A DNA stretch of 64,000 nt from Sweltsa coloradensis (lineage: Eukaryota; Arthropoda; Insecta; Plecoptera; Chloroperlidae). The stretch lies in the NCBI GenBank assembly GCA_024449915.1, contig JAMZAV010000007.1, positions 806,001 to 870,000 of the forward strand, in the 5' to 3' direction. Below, piece after piece: positions 11,816 to 22,799 of the stretch. The notes under the pieces were generated by a model, which was not told the DNA's origin, did not search any database, and saw only the letters and a list, made by a program, of their open reading frames with translations. Position numbers and translations under genes: made by a program. How positions within the stretch are numbered: position 1 is the stretch's first letter; each line of letters opens with the position of its first letter.

Positions 11816-12248
11816 ATAGATGATAGACTATACACTGCGTTAGGGCCTATATGCATTTCAAAACATGTTTAATAATTTTTTAAATAGAATCCAGAAATTA
11901 CAAAATCTTTTCCGACTAGGGGATTGAACCCAGGTCTCCCACATTTCGAATATAAACGCCAAAGTTGTTGTTAGACGAGTGAGCGAGTCATGTGTTGAGT
12001 ACCCGGGAACATTTACATTTAAGTTAAGCCCAGTACCTGAGCGAGACCCTTTCATTTCCTAGGGATTATCCATTGACCGCAAGCTGGAGCGGAAGAAGTG
12101 TCGCTCAGGTACTGGACCAAGTAAGACACGGTCTGAGTAGTTGATATAAGGGCGCGTCAACTGTTAGGCCATAATGCGCCACTCTACCCTATGATAAGCT
12201 AGAGAGGCCTTAGGTAGGGGGAAGAAAGGGAATGTTACGGGTACTTAA

Positions 12249-12877
12249 GGCTGTTCCATCCCTGTTTTTCCATTTTCTAAAATATGCAACTATGTAAAAT
12301 TGTAGTGGATGAAATTGAAACCTGGCACTATTAGAACACCAAAACAATTTTTTTCAAATTTTTCTGATCGGGCACCCGGCATATATTGCATCTACAAAAT
12401 AGTATCAAACTGCAATTGTATCTACCACATCGTTCAACGTAGATAGCTGTGTTTCTGTGACATTTAAATTTGACTGTTTTTCTACGCTTTAACAAAGAGA
12501 AAACTTGGGATTTTACAATTTGGTATGTTCCACGAATTTTTTAGATAACCGGTACTTTTTGTCAATTTGTACCGGAAAACGGAAAAATTCTCAGGGGACA
12601 CGGTTCCGAAAAATCCCATGTTTTCTCTTTGTTATAGCGTAGAAAAACAGTCAAACTTAAATGTCACAGAAACACAACAATCTACGTTGAACGATGTGCT
12701 AGATACAATTGCAGTTTGATACTATTTTGAAGATGCAATATATGCCGGGTGCCCGATCAAAAAATTTGAAAAAAAAAATTGTTTTGGAGTTCTTATAGCA
12801 CCAGGTTTCAATTTCATTTACTATATTTTTACATAGTTGCATATTTTAGAAAATGGAAAAAACAGGGTGGAACAGCC
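12249..12877. mobile_element. Palindromic MITE with TTAA target duplication, 629 bp
   Basis: The element starts GGCTGTTCCATCCCTG and ends CAGGGTGGAACAGCC, with inverted arms of roughly 300 bp. Flanking tetranucleotides are TTAA at 12245-12248 and TTAA at 12878-12881. Collapsing one TTAA gives GGGTACTTAACACATGGCTC, which matches the uninterrupted site GGGTACTCAACACATGGCTC at about 6603. TTAA duplication is typical of piggyBac and also of Sola3 transposons. There is no coding sequence, so the enzyme came from elsewhere. Confidence 0.85.
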
Positions 12878-12942
12878 TTAACACATGGCTCACTCACTCG
12901 TCTAACAACGACTTTGGCGTTTTTCTAGTTTAAACGTAATAT

Positions 12943-13440
12943 AGTCATGCAAATTGTATTTTGCCAAGCTTTTTAAGGATGTAGTTACGGGACACTGGGC
13001 GCAAATGTGGAAGAGGATGTTGGCCCTTTTTTTAGATCTCATTTCTTTTGAGTGTGTTAGGTTTGGCTGTATTTTTACAAGTTTTTGCTATGTGTGGGAT
13101 CTCATTTATTTTTTCAAGTTCCATTGCAAAATTATTTGTTAAAATATAATAATTTTATCAAAGTCAATTTAATTGCTATGGAATTACCAATCAACAATAG
13201 AATGTAAAATATCTTGTGTTCCAAAGACTTATTTTTTGTACACAATGTATAGGTGATCATTGTCAAGTAGCTATAGATACTGGTTGATTATATTCTTGTA
13301 GAAGGCTACCTTCATTTGAAAGCCTTCCAGCAAACTTTTTCAACTTTTTCTTTCAAAAGGCACGATATCACTACCTTAATGTCCATGTAAAATATGAACC
13401 TTGTTGCCCCATCCGTTTGGCCATTTATAAGTATAGTAGC
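12943..13440 (-). mobile_element. Family B body relic without ends
   Basis: Sequence such as AATTGCTATGGAATTACCAA, CAAAGACTTATTTTTTGTAC and ACCTTAATGTCCATGTAAAA parallels 3930-4260 of B copy 2 in the same order, but neither terminus is recognisable. Decayed and truncated. Confidence 0.55.
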
Positions 13441-13868
13441 TAACATCCTGATTTTGAGCATGTTTCAATCAACTTTTTTACGAAGAAGGATCGCTCGTAC
13501 CCCAACCAAATTTGGCATGTGTTGTCTTGTACCTAAATCCCCTCAATTTTTATAGTTGTCAAGTTCACATCACGTTTCATGACGGCTGGGTAACACCTCG
13601 AAATCACCCCAACTTAGCTTGCTGTATAAGGTGCCTGACGAGTGTGTAGCGCACCGCGGCTTGGCTGCGGCGCTCTAACGGGCACCTAGATGCACAGGAT
13701 ACCCGAGACACTCTTGCTCTATTCGTATTTTAATATTTAATTGTGAATATTAATTAGTCCAGTTGAATTATATTATATGCTGATGTAATGATGTTATTCA
13801 TAACGTATTAACTAGGATTTGTATTACAAAGTCAGTTACATAAAATGATTTTGTAGAAGAAAACAAAC

Positions 13869-14053
13869 ATCGTCAATAGCTGGAACAATATCGGATATCG
13901 TTGTGGGACTTCATCTGAATCCCACATGGTCTGATGTTATTGGTGCAGCGGTTTCATTCCCCCCTCCCCCCTACACGGGGTTAATTAGTGTTAGGTTCGA
14001 GCATTACAGGCGTCGCGACGACTATATAACCAGGCGTCGTCTCCACTCATTTC
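13869..14053 (+). promoter_or_regulatory. Proximal promoter of AKH/RPCH gene 2
   Basis: The TATA box TATATAA is at 14033-14039, within GACGAC/GTCGTC arms as in gene 1. The 23-bp dyad GTGGGA...TCCCAC is kept intact at 13903-13925, with the same bases between the arms. Compared with gene 1 there is a short insertion near 13885-13900 and near 13997, and a changed poly-pyrimidine stretch at 13955-13975. Spacing between dyad, TATA box and exon is nearly unchanged, which suggests shared regulation of the two genes. Confidence 0.7.
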
Positions 14054-14152
14054 AATCCTCCTTCAACCAAGATCAGAGCCAGAGTTAGGCCAGATACCCG
14101 GTGCTTCGTCGACGTCTTCTTACTTCGCAAGACAAGCCAACTCAAGGAAAAG
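14054..14152 (+). other. Non-coding exon 1 of AKH/RPCH gene 2 (5'UTR)
   Basis: Aligns to 893-995 with about four substitutions and a 4-nt gap before the final CTCAAGGAAAAG. It is followed by the splice donor GTAATC at 14153. It would splice to the acceptor at 20736-20737, across a 6.6-kb intron. Confidence 0.72.
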
Positions 14153-14341
14153 GTAATCCTTGCTATTCGTACTTTGTGTTGTGATTTTGACAAGGGTTGA
14201 AAAGCAAACATAGAAACACACATTCCAATAATATGAAATCAAAATAATGAATGAATTTAACATTATTGAAACCTAGGTCTATACCACATGACTATTAGCG
14301 TTGGAGTATGGGGATCCGCGTCATGATTCCCTTTTTTGGTT

Positions 14342-14510
14342 TAGGCCTATTTGGATTAAGGGCACGTCAACCGTTAGGTCATAATGCGCCACTCTAGCCT
14401 AGGGGATATGGGGAGAAAGGGCTCATGCTGGTCAGAGATGGGGGAGGGCGGGGGGGGGGGGGGGGGGTTCACGTCGCGGTCCCCCCTTCGCTCCCTAACA
14501 GTGTGTGTTT
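14342..14510 (+). repeat. Dispersed repeat family E, fragment
   Basis: GGGCACGTCAACCGTTAGGT...AATGCGCCACTCTAGCC..., then GGTCAGAGATGGGGGAGGG, an 18-base G run (14450-14467) and TTCACGTCGCGGTC. Parallel copies are at 15552-16160 and, reversed, 35615-35872. Its first third also resembles an internal part of family DC. Confidence 0.55.
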
Positions 14511-14589
14511 CACTATCTGAATACAATTTCGCATTGCACCTGACGAGAACCGTAAGAAACGCTGTACAAAGCATTTTGTATCTCCAATA

Positions 14590-14912
14590 TTAGAACCACG
14601 TGAAATGACATTTTTTAGTGATATCTCGTGAACGCTGCAAAATACCGGAAAACTGATTGCAGACAGCTATGTGGTTTTGTGAGAACTAGCCTAGCCTGCA
14701 CGAAAATAGATTATAATTTATGGTAATCAAGTTTTTTATTTTTTATTTAATTAATTAATTGCATATTTGAAATACAAACCGCTCCGATTATTATAATTGA
14801 ATATTTTTTCTTGCATTATATTGTTCTCACAATAACCACACGTAGTTGTCTGCAATCAGGTTTTATATATTTTGCACCGTTCTCGGGTACTGTAATTTAG
14901 CGTGGTTTTAAT
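14590..14912. mobile_element. MITE with about 90-bp terminal inverted repeats
   Basis: GAACCACG...CTGATTGCAGACAGCTATGT...TTTTGTGAGAAC on the left is mirrored by GTTCTCACAATAACCACACG...TTGTCTGCAATCAG...CGTGGTTTTA on the right. TA dinucleotides flank both ends, compatible with a mariner-type TA duplication but not proof of it. Lies inside intron 1 of gene 2. Confidence 0.65.
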
Positions 14913-15551
14913 ATTCGTGATGGTCTCCCACCTTAACTGTTCACTTTCTATTAACTACACTGCTGTTATGAAGGTTTAAAGTGGTATGAAAGTGTTTTTA
15001 AGATAGCAATAACTTTTTGTTACCTACCTCTCTTAATATTATTTTTGTAGCTTGTTGTACTTGTAGAGAAGATGTCAAGGGGGCAGTTATGTCATCCAAG
15101 AATAAATATAAAGTTAGGGTTGGAAATGGTCAATTCGCTAGGTTTACGGTGAGCGCTGTGGTGGCGAAGTTTGGAACTCTCAAGGGGTTTGTGCGGCAAA
15201 TTGCCAACATAAAAAAACACACTTCTCCACTCAAACTCAAACTCTAACTCATCACGTAACTTATTGAAGTGTATCAAACTTCTTAGACTTTTGCGTCGAG
15301 GGGCTAAAAATATAATATATATTCTCAAGATGAGCAATTTCATTTCCCCTTCAAGTTATAACTGACTGTTTGTATGAGTTACGTCATCGTGTTATTAATC
15401 CATCGGTAGACTCGAAACGACTCTTCATCATTTTCTATTGAACCAGTATTTTCATTTCACATACTATTAAATCATTGTTTCTTAGGAAGCCTGCTCAAAG
15501 CAACTTTCACCTATTTGCTAATAGGTACATCTCGAAAGGTTTTTGTTTATT

Positions 15552-16160
15552 TGGATTTAGGGCGCGTCAACCGTTAGGTCACAATGCGTCCCTCAAACCT
15601 AGGGATATAGGGAGGGAAGTCCCATGCTGGTCAGAACCAACCACGGGTATAGGGGGAGGAAAGGTCGGGGGGTTCTCACGTCGCGGTCGTCATCGTCTGT
15701 CATCGTTCGTGTTGTAAATAGATAGAATTTTATTCACTTAAGACTAGTACAGTGTACAAGTATCTCTTTGCAGAGAAAGTGAATAGTCTAAATTAAATCA
15801 TAATAAAAGTGATGATAATAATAATGATATATATACTAATTGATATGATATTGTGATTAGCTGATGGCACAGAAAACAGCAATGATGTAGGGCCTACAGT
15901 AGAACGTGTCTAATATACATGCACAATCCAAAGAATTACATCATTTCGGCTAAGGGAATATTTGAAAAAAAGAAGAAAATTTAAACAATTCAATTGCTTG
16001 TTTAAGGTTTAACTCTACTAGATAATTTGTAAATATTTAATGATAAAACGAATTAACTGCAAATATTAAATGGTCGTTGTCGTCGGGGAGGTCGTCAAGG
16101 GAAGGGGGAGGGGTCCCCGACGGCCAGAGCTCGCCTCTAGTTTCGGGGAGTAATGTACTC
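15552..16160 (+). repeat. Dispersed repeat family E, longest copy
   Basis: Starts GGATTTAGGGCGCGTCAACC and ends near GCCTCTAGTTTCGGGGAGTA. Both ends are found in reverse at 35615-35872, where the middle is shorter. The two ends are joined here by an AT-rich centre of about 350 bp. No coding sequence. Confidence 0.55.
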
Positions 16161-18009
16161 CCCTACTTAATTGCTATAGCTGATGTATGCGAGAAGGACT
16201 TTTTCTCTTGAATCGCATTTTACGATTAGCCTAGCCATGCTCTAGGCCAATTCCACCCCGGGCCCAGGCGGCTATAGTGAGAAGGGAGTTTACTTTATAT
16301 ACATCAATGTCACAGTAATTTTGCCTATAGCGGAAATAGCGCTTACCTTCTTCCTCAATCAGTAGGCCTATAATTTCTTATGAGCGTAGTGAACGTATAG
16401 CGATCAAAGAGAAGACTTCCATTTGATGGGGGAAAAACGGTGTGTTTTTGTTTCTTTACTCCAGAAACACGGCTGCCCTGATATTGACCAAATTTCAGGG
16501 AAATGCCTGAACGTAGTCCTACTAGGTTTATGCTACTATTTCTGATGAAAATGGCTCGTTCACGTCAAGCTGTTCAATGTCGATTGGTTCGTTGCTTAGA
16601 GACGTAATTCAATGTTTTCATAAAATTCTTGCCCATACTTACTAGTATTGTTGCTTGATATGATAATGGACAATAAAAACAAATTGTAACAAATTGCTTT
16701 TTTAAAGCGTTTTGAAATCCTTGTAATATTCATGAAAAAATGATTAATTAAATAATTATCAATTAATTATTATATTCTACCTGTTCTACGTGTTCAATTC
16801 TTTGTCTTAGAGAGAAATTCAATTTATTGGACTGCTAAGCAGCCATTGTTGGGTGACCTAGATCCAGAATAAAAGTTGGTTTACAAATACTTTTGTAAAA
16901 TGATGCCCTTCCACTTTCCTCGGGACTACTTTCAACTACATCGAATTATAGAACGAGAAGAGTAACGATACTTTTCACACAACTTTTCCTATCTTTCATA
17001 GGCCTACCTGAATTGCTACATATTTCAATCATTTCTATCATTATACGAGAATAAATCTCTCTCACTGCTTCTGTTTCCATTTCAATATATTCCAAGTTTT
17101 TACATCTATATAATATAACTTATAACATCTTTTCAACATGTTTTCCATAACTTACTCCTTGTCCTAAGTATAACCACCCGTTCTCGAAACAGCACTAAAA
17201 CACGATTTTGTGAATACATTTTAATTCACATTCAGATGAGAGATGGTGGTTATAGGTGTTACAAACCAGCCAGCAAGAAAGTTTCATTTATGGACATTTT
17301 CATATTCACACATAATAAAAATATCACGTCGGATAGGTTGTCAATAAGTTGGAACATGATTTGAATGTGTGAAATGCTAACATCCATAGACTTGACATCG
17401 TATTGACATGAACATAGAACAATGACGGCGCAGTGGAAGCACCCAAAGATTGACAGTGAATTATTGATTCACGACGCGTCTCAAAGAGGAGATTTTCTCT
17501 TCTCGTGACACGTGTTTTCTAATATTTTTTCGTAGGAAACCTACCTTATGATTAGTTACCCTTGTTCAGGGTATATATAATGTTGAGAGTAATGCAAGGT
17601 CCGGAAGTAATGCGAGGCCCAAGGAAGTCCAAGGAGTACTATAGAACTAGCACGGATATTATGGGGAAAGTCAAAATAGGGAGCGAATACACTTAAACAA
17701 CAGATATGTCGAAAAAGGATACAAAAATCAAATTCCATACATTATTCGAATATATTTGGTGTAGGTACCGGATTAATAGAAATTTCTCCTTTGGATGACG
17801 CTAACCCCATACCCACAGATTCCAAGGGTCACCAGAAACGTTCTTTAGACCATGCCATGCATCCTCGTTGAAGGGTTAAGTCTACAAAATAAGCACGACA
17901 ATCGATAGTTATGATTGGTTTCTATTGCGAGACGTGATACACACGAACCGACATAAAAGTGATGCATATCGGAGAGCTTCGCTCCCTAATACACCTAGTT
18001 GTGAGGGGT

Positions 18010-18047
<38 letters not shown>

Positions 18048-20452
18048 TCGCGCTGCCTCAGGTAGATCGCATTAGAATTGTCATGTCACACACTGAACAC
18101 AAAATGTTCCAACTTTATTCGTCATGTTCTAACTTGAATTCTATAAATCGGCTTTTTTAGTATTTCTGGCTTTTCTGTCGAGTATTTTCAGAAACTAACT
18201 AGAGAAACACATTTTACTAGGTGATAGAACACTAAACTTACCATGCTCCACTACAAGAAGCACAAAGACACGACTCTCAGAAACATATTCCCACATACTC
18301 ATACGGCATGTTCCTCAGTATCCACCCTCTACTCCGTACAAAACGAGTCATTGTTTAAAACACACCAGAGCACGCCCCTATCAACGCATATTTACTAGCT
18401 GTTATTGAATAGCTCAATGATATAACATTATTTGTATGTTTTGGAACAAAAAACAACAACTTTTAAATCGATTTTTATGGATTTTGTGTCTACTGTCATA
18501 ATTTTATGGAAAGTAGTCTACTATGTATACGATTCAGATCTTAATCATTTTATGTTAGTAATTATTAAAAACAAGTTTAGACTTTAGATGTATCCATAAA
18601 TGCCCCCTGGATAGGTGACAAACGATGTTCAGGAATTTTTATTGTGGTAAATAACATATACAACCATTGCTTCCAAACCAGCTGAAACCTTAGGCATAAG
18701 CATACCCAGATAATTGGGGGCCCTATCTTTATGGGGCAAATAATTTTGATACTGAAAAATAAACTGTCAGCTTTTAGAAAATTGTCGAAAAGTACTTTCA
18801 CAATATTACTGGCGTAATTTAATAACAAAATGATGTATTGAAACTAAATAATATTCCTTAGTCACGAGATTAAACCCTAAATTTTCTTGCTGATAACTAA
18901 TTATCATCATTAGGCATATATGCCTACTTGTGCAGCCTTGTCCAACGGAAGCATTTTCAATAAGTCAGAATAAATAGTCGCCGAATTTCTAAATCTACCT
19001 AAAAACGGATATTTTCAGTGGGGGACTTTTATTTCAAGCGGATCAAGTCCACAATGTCGGACCATCTATATTGATCACGACATCTCCGCAAGACATTGCA
19101 TTATCCTCTGGAAACTAGAAGTGCATTTTATTTTTATATCCAACTTCAACTGTGCGAGTACGAAGAATAAACCTCTGTGTTGTTTGGTATAAACCACAAG
19201 ATAACAAATTGTGTTTTATACGCAATATATTATCCACCTCAAGACTTGTAGATGTATCTGACTTTCAAAACATTTCACCCCGCGTGCTCTCACGTTTTGC
19301 CTGAGTGTTCTTTTAGTGTGAAGAACAGTAGCTAGACTAAATTCCCTGCGGATACCTACATGTTTTATGCGAATATTCTAGACGTATCACTTTACCACTT
19401 TATCAGATCCAGCCTTGGCGTGTTCCCTCTGTTTAACAAGAGATTTTATCCACACGCGATCCGACTGTAAATCTACACCCAGACCTTGTATAAATTGGTC
19501 CACGCAGCGAATTTATGTCGTATATAGAAGTCGTTACTTCTGTAAACGACACCCATTCAACAATGAACATCCAAGAAGTCCACGGCGTGTTCGGTTCGTT
19601 GACAACACTCACGGCAAAATCCGATCGCTCATTTGTCTACAAGTGAAAAGTTGATGAACGTTCTTCTTTTCGGTTAGGTAATTTCATGAAAGAAAATAAG
19701 CAATTACTTTTTTAAGTAAATTAACATAGGAATCTTTTACAGAGATAATTCTTGACCCTTTTGAAGTGACTAACATATAGTAGTGTGAGGAGAGTTGGGA
19801 GGATGTATGTCCATTACACAGAGCGAGGTTTTCCTATTTGCAGTACATTCATGTCCGTCCGTATTTTATCTTACGATAAAAAATACGAAAATGATTTAAT
19901 TTTTTTAACGCGTTTCTTTTTCCATTGCTCCTTAACAAGATATAGTATGGTTTTAGTGATTCTGGGGGTCCGGAGTCTGGGCCAGTCTTGTCCAAAGGTG
20001 TGAACCGGCACCTCCACCAAAAGAGATGTAAATCTTGGGGTTCGTTCCCTACTTTGGTATACTCTCGTATCCTTGCGAAACCCTTGGGATAAACTTTCAG
20101 TCGGGTTTGCCGGTGGCGAGTATCGAACCACCAGCATCCCGAATCAGTGTAGTAGTAACGAATTACATAATATGAGGTACGTCACTTAAAAAAAAAACAA
20201 CATGAATATCGCTCATTTTGAGAAACTTTTTGAAACAACAAAACGAAAATACAAACACAAAAAAAGGTTAATAAACAAAACGCGTATACTTATTATTCAG
20301 CGGTTAACATATCAATCATAAAATCGAACGAACAATAATTATAATACAATAAAAGCTACATTTCATGGGTTTTCAGGTAGGCCAATGTCAAAAACATGGT
20401 CGAATTTGCGATTTCCTTTAGTAGTATGTTTTTTATTGTTGAGTTGCAACAC
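16161..20452 (+). other. Intron 1 of AKH/RPCH gene 2, central part
   Basis: No coding sequence recognised. It contains (GA)n at about 18011-18045, a SINE A tail-like fragment at about 19010-19070 (TTTTCAGTGGGGGACTTTTA), the dispersed motif CCGGCACCTCCACCAAAA at 20005-20022, and a possible repeat edge at 16380-16440 (GAGCGTAGTGAACG). The length difference between this intron and that of gene 1 is mostly due to such inserts and unaligned DNA. Confidence 0.5.
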
Positions 20453-20612
20453 CTCGGTAGGCTGGTCTAGTTACGTCACCGGTCCGGAGCGCGACGATGA
20501 TAATGTTTTATGGTAGGAAACTTATATATATATAAGAACGACGCGACCACGGCTTGCCGCGCGAGCATAAACCGTGTAACGCGCGTTATACGGTTTGTGC
20601 TTGCGGCCCCTT
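20453..20612 (+). promoter_or_regulatory. Possible second promoter with GC-rich hairpin upstream of exon 2, gene 2
   Basis: A GC-rich patch in AT-rich intron: TTACGTCACC (CRE-like) at 20470, then TATATATATATAA near 20523-20534, then an imperfect inverted repeat at 20560-20605 (21-bp arms, three wobble pairs, centre GCGC). It lies about 130-290 bp before the hormone start codon. It has no counterpart in gene 1. It could be an alternative promoter or a chance or repeat-derived structure; sequence alone cannot decide. Confidence 0.3.
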
Positions 20613-20739
20613 AATTGTTACCATTTACACAAATATAATGTATTTGTACGCAAAACTGCATTTAAAAGCAATCTCCACATTGGAAATGTGTATCTCAAGA
20701 GTCAAGAGTTGAATAATGTTTTATGTTTTATGTTTAGAA

Positions 20740-22585
20740 ATGGCTCGTATGTTGCTGGCTGTCATCTTCATCTGCGCAGTGTGCGTGGTTTTCTCTTCTG
20801 CGCAACTGAACTTCAGTCCCGGTTGGGGCAAGAGAGGTGGCGCGACACTGGAAGGGTGCAAGGGGTCTATGGATGCGCTCATGAACATCTATAAACTAGT
20901 GCAGGTGTGTAGAACGAAACGAATTAGGTTTCTTGTGAAAGGAATAAATAAACATTTAGCAACGTCACTTACTAAATTTAAAGAAAAAAACAGAAACTTT
21001 GAACCCAAAGCCAGGGGAAATTACTAATATTGTAACATAATATAGTTCAATAAATAAATTGCACTGCGTTAGGTTTAGCTACGTTTTATTCAAAGCATTA
21101 TGCAAGTGAAATTTATAAATGCTTTTCAACAAATTTTATGGTAAAAGAGTGGTCTAATACTAAATATTTTAATACTTATTTAATACTTAAATATCAACTT
21201 GCAATTTGCAACAATGTAGTAAGTAGCTCTTGGGTTTGTTGTCAACTCGCCATAACTAGTGCATGGAAGCAATTTAATAATGGTCAGTATAATACTCAGT
21301 ACACAAAGAACATTCATGTTCTATGTTGTGTATTGTGTATTGACCCGCTTCTACAGAATTGCGTTTTGACGTATATCATTGACTTTTTGTTTTCGTTTTT
21401 ACATCAATTTTTCAAAGAGTTGTCAATGCTAAAAAATAATAATGCAGTATGAAAATGCTTATTTAGAGTGTACCTACTCAGTCATAGAACTGATTTTCAG
21501 TGGGAGTTAATCAGTATTCTTTCGACAACCTTCTAAAAAGGGATAAACCTGTCGATCTTCAAGTTTGTTTTTATATTAAAACAATTATTAACAAACGTAA
21601 GGTTTAACATCTATAAGTGATTCCAGAAACATAAGAAACAACTTTATTACTGTCTCATTACACCACGGAAATTATGTATCATCTTGAGATTTTAGTCTGC
21701 CTAACGTTTAATTTTTTATATATCATCAGAGAATAGGATATGATGATCTAGCTTGGGATGTCTTACTCATCAAGCAGGTTTTGAGTGGCCATTAACCTTG
21801 AATAGCACACCCGTTAAAGAACACTTTCTGTATGCATATAATATGGTTGTGATGTGATTGATTTGCCTTGTTCAAGCTTGCTTGAAGTATCACCGGTGCC
21901 TTATTGTTTACTTGGGAACGTTTGTTACCAGAATGAGTGCTTAATTTTTCTTTGTGTAATAATTGTTCTTTTGTTGAAATCGCATCAACTCTGAAATACA
22001 TACATTAACGTTCTCTAGCTATGGTGTCTGCATTGTGTTGAATTGAGTTCCTTAAGTGTGGGTGTGACTTGTGACTTGTGAGCACCATGCCCGTTCATCG
22101 AGATGTGACTTGAAAACAATACACTATTATGTTATATCTACCTTGATGATTCAATAGCATTTCTGTATACATTCAGGTATGAAAGGTGGATATTTCCTTG
22201 GAACTATGGTAACATGGAACTGTCGTAGGATTATTTTATTACTAAGTTGGTAAACGGTATTTATTTAAGAAGTATAATAGTTTATTGATTATGTGTATTT
22301 ATTAAATAGCATCAACCAGCATTTTGATTAAATAAACACATAACGCAGCGCAATCAGCTGTTAAAATAGTCGTTTTCACCATAAAAACATAAAACAGATC
22401 AAGCCTGTTAATTTCTTCAACTAAAATTGTGATTGCCTTTTGATTCAAACATGTTGCCTATTTGCTGACATAACCTTATTCTTCCAAGTTACAACATATT
22501 TTGTGTGATCACTTACACAGTTTTACTTTGTTGTTTTCAGAGTGAAGCTCAGAAGATCGTAGAATGCGAGAAATTTCCAAATTAA
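20740..22585 (+). CDS. AKH/RPCH-family neuropeptide precursor 2 (pQLNFSPGW-amide)
   Basis: Spliced coding sequence 20740-20904 joined to 22541-22585, phase 0 (CAG|GTGTGT donor; TTTTCAG|AGT acceptor), 69 residues. The signal peptide (1-21) is identical to that of gene 1. Residues 22-29 are QLNFSPGW, followed by G30-K31-R32 for amidation and cleavage. The precursor-related peptide has Cys40 and Cys64 and ends SEAQKIVECEKFPN. The mature product should be pGlu-LNFSPGW-amide, identical to crustacean red pigment-concentrating hormone (Panbo-RPCH), which also occurs in some insects. The 165-nt coding exon differs from gene 1 at only two bases, ACA to CCC at 20818-20820, while the last exon differs at 8 of 45 and the introns do not align. 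Start chosen two bases after the acceptor. Not a pseudogene: frame, signal, processing and splice sites are all intact. Confidence 0.95.
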
Positions 22586-22765
22586 CTTGTTGAACGAGAC
22601 AACCAAGCTTCAGTAAACCCTTGCAACGCTTCCCCTGCACTTAGTATGCAAAATGTACTTAGTTATATATCCATTTTACTCTACTACCGAATGTTGTGTG
22701 CTTATGTTGCTATAGTTGGTGTTTAGTGTTTAGTGAATGCACTTCCATATATGTACCAATAACAG

Positions 22766-22771
22766 AATAAA
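22766..22771 (+). terminator. Polyadenylation signal of AKH/RPCH gene 2
   Basis: AATAAA 181 bp after the stop codon, equivalent in position to the signal at 3272 in gene 1 and followed by the related GTGATTTACG. Confidence 0.65.
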
Positions 22772-22799
22772 GATGTGATTTACGCTGGTTAAAATGTTG

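Larger units (their letters stand above)
11160..12929 (+). mobile_element. Family DC copy 2, interrupted by a SINE and a TTAA-MITE
   Basis: The D part (GGCTGTGAAATGC..., CTCAAGGTACCCCCAAA, GTACTGGCTATGTTTTCTAT) runs to about 11340. It resumes at about 11815 (GATGATAGACTATACACTGC) and is followed by the inverted 3'-end block at about 11950 (AACGCCAAAGTTGTTG). The true 3' end is at 12890-12929 (CTCACTCACTCG...TTTTTCTAGT). The gap is filled by a SINE in reverse and a palindromic MITE sits at 12249-12877. Removing both restores the order seen in DC copy 1. Confidence 0.65.

Noticed and set aside
15017..15247. Frame with MSSKNKYKVRVGNGQFARF between acceptor- and donor-like sites inside intron 1 of gene 2
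   Set aside because: No family recognised and the reverse strand is open too; too weak to call an exon.
20595..20894. Frame of 99 codons overlapping the gene 2 hormone exon
   Set aside because: It is the out-of-frame shadow of the AKH/RPCH exon; the family peptide lies in the other frame.
713..22790. The two hormone loci as an assembly duplicate of one gene
   Set aside because: Introns, last exon and 3' flanks differ substantially and the intergenic DNA is unique, so they are real separate loci.
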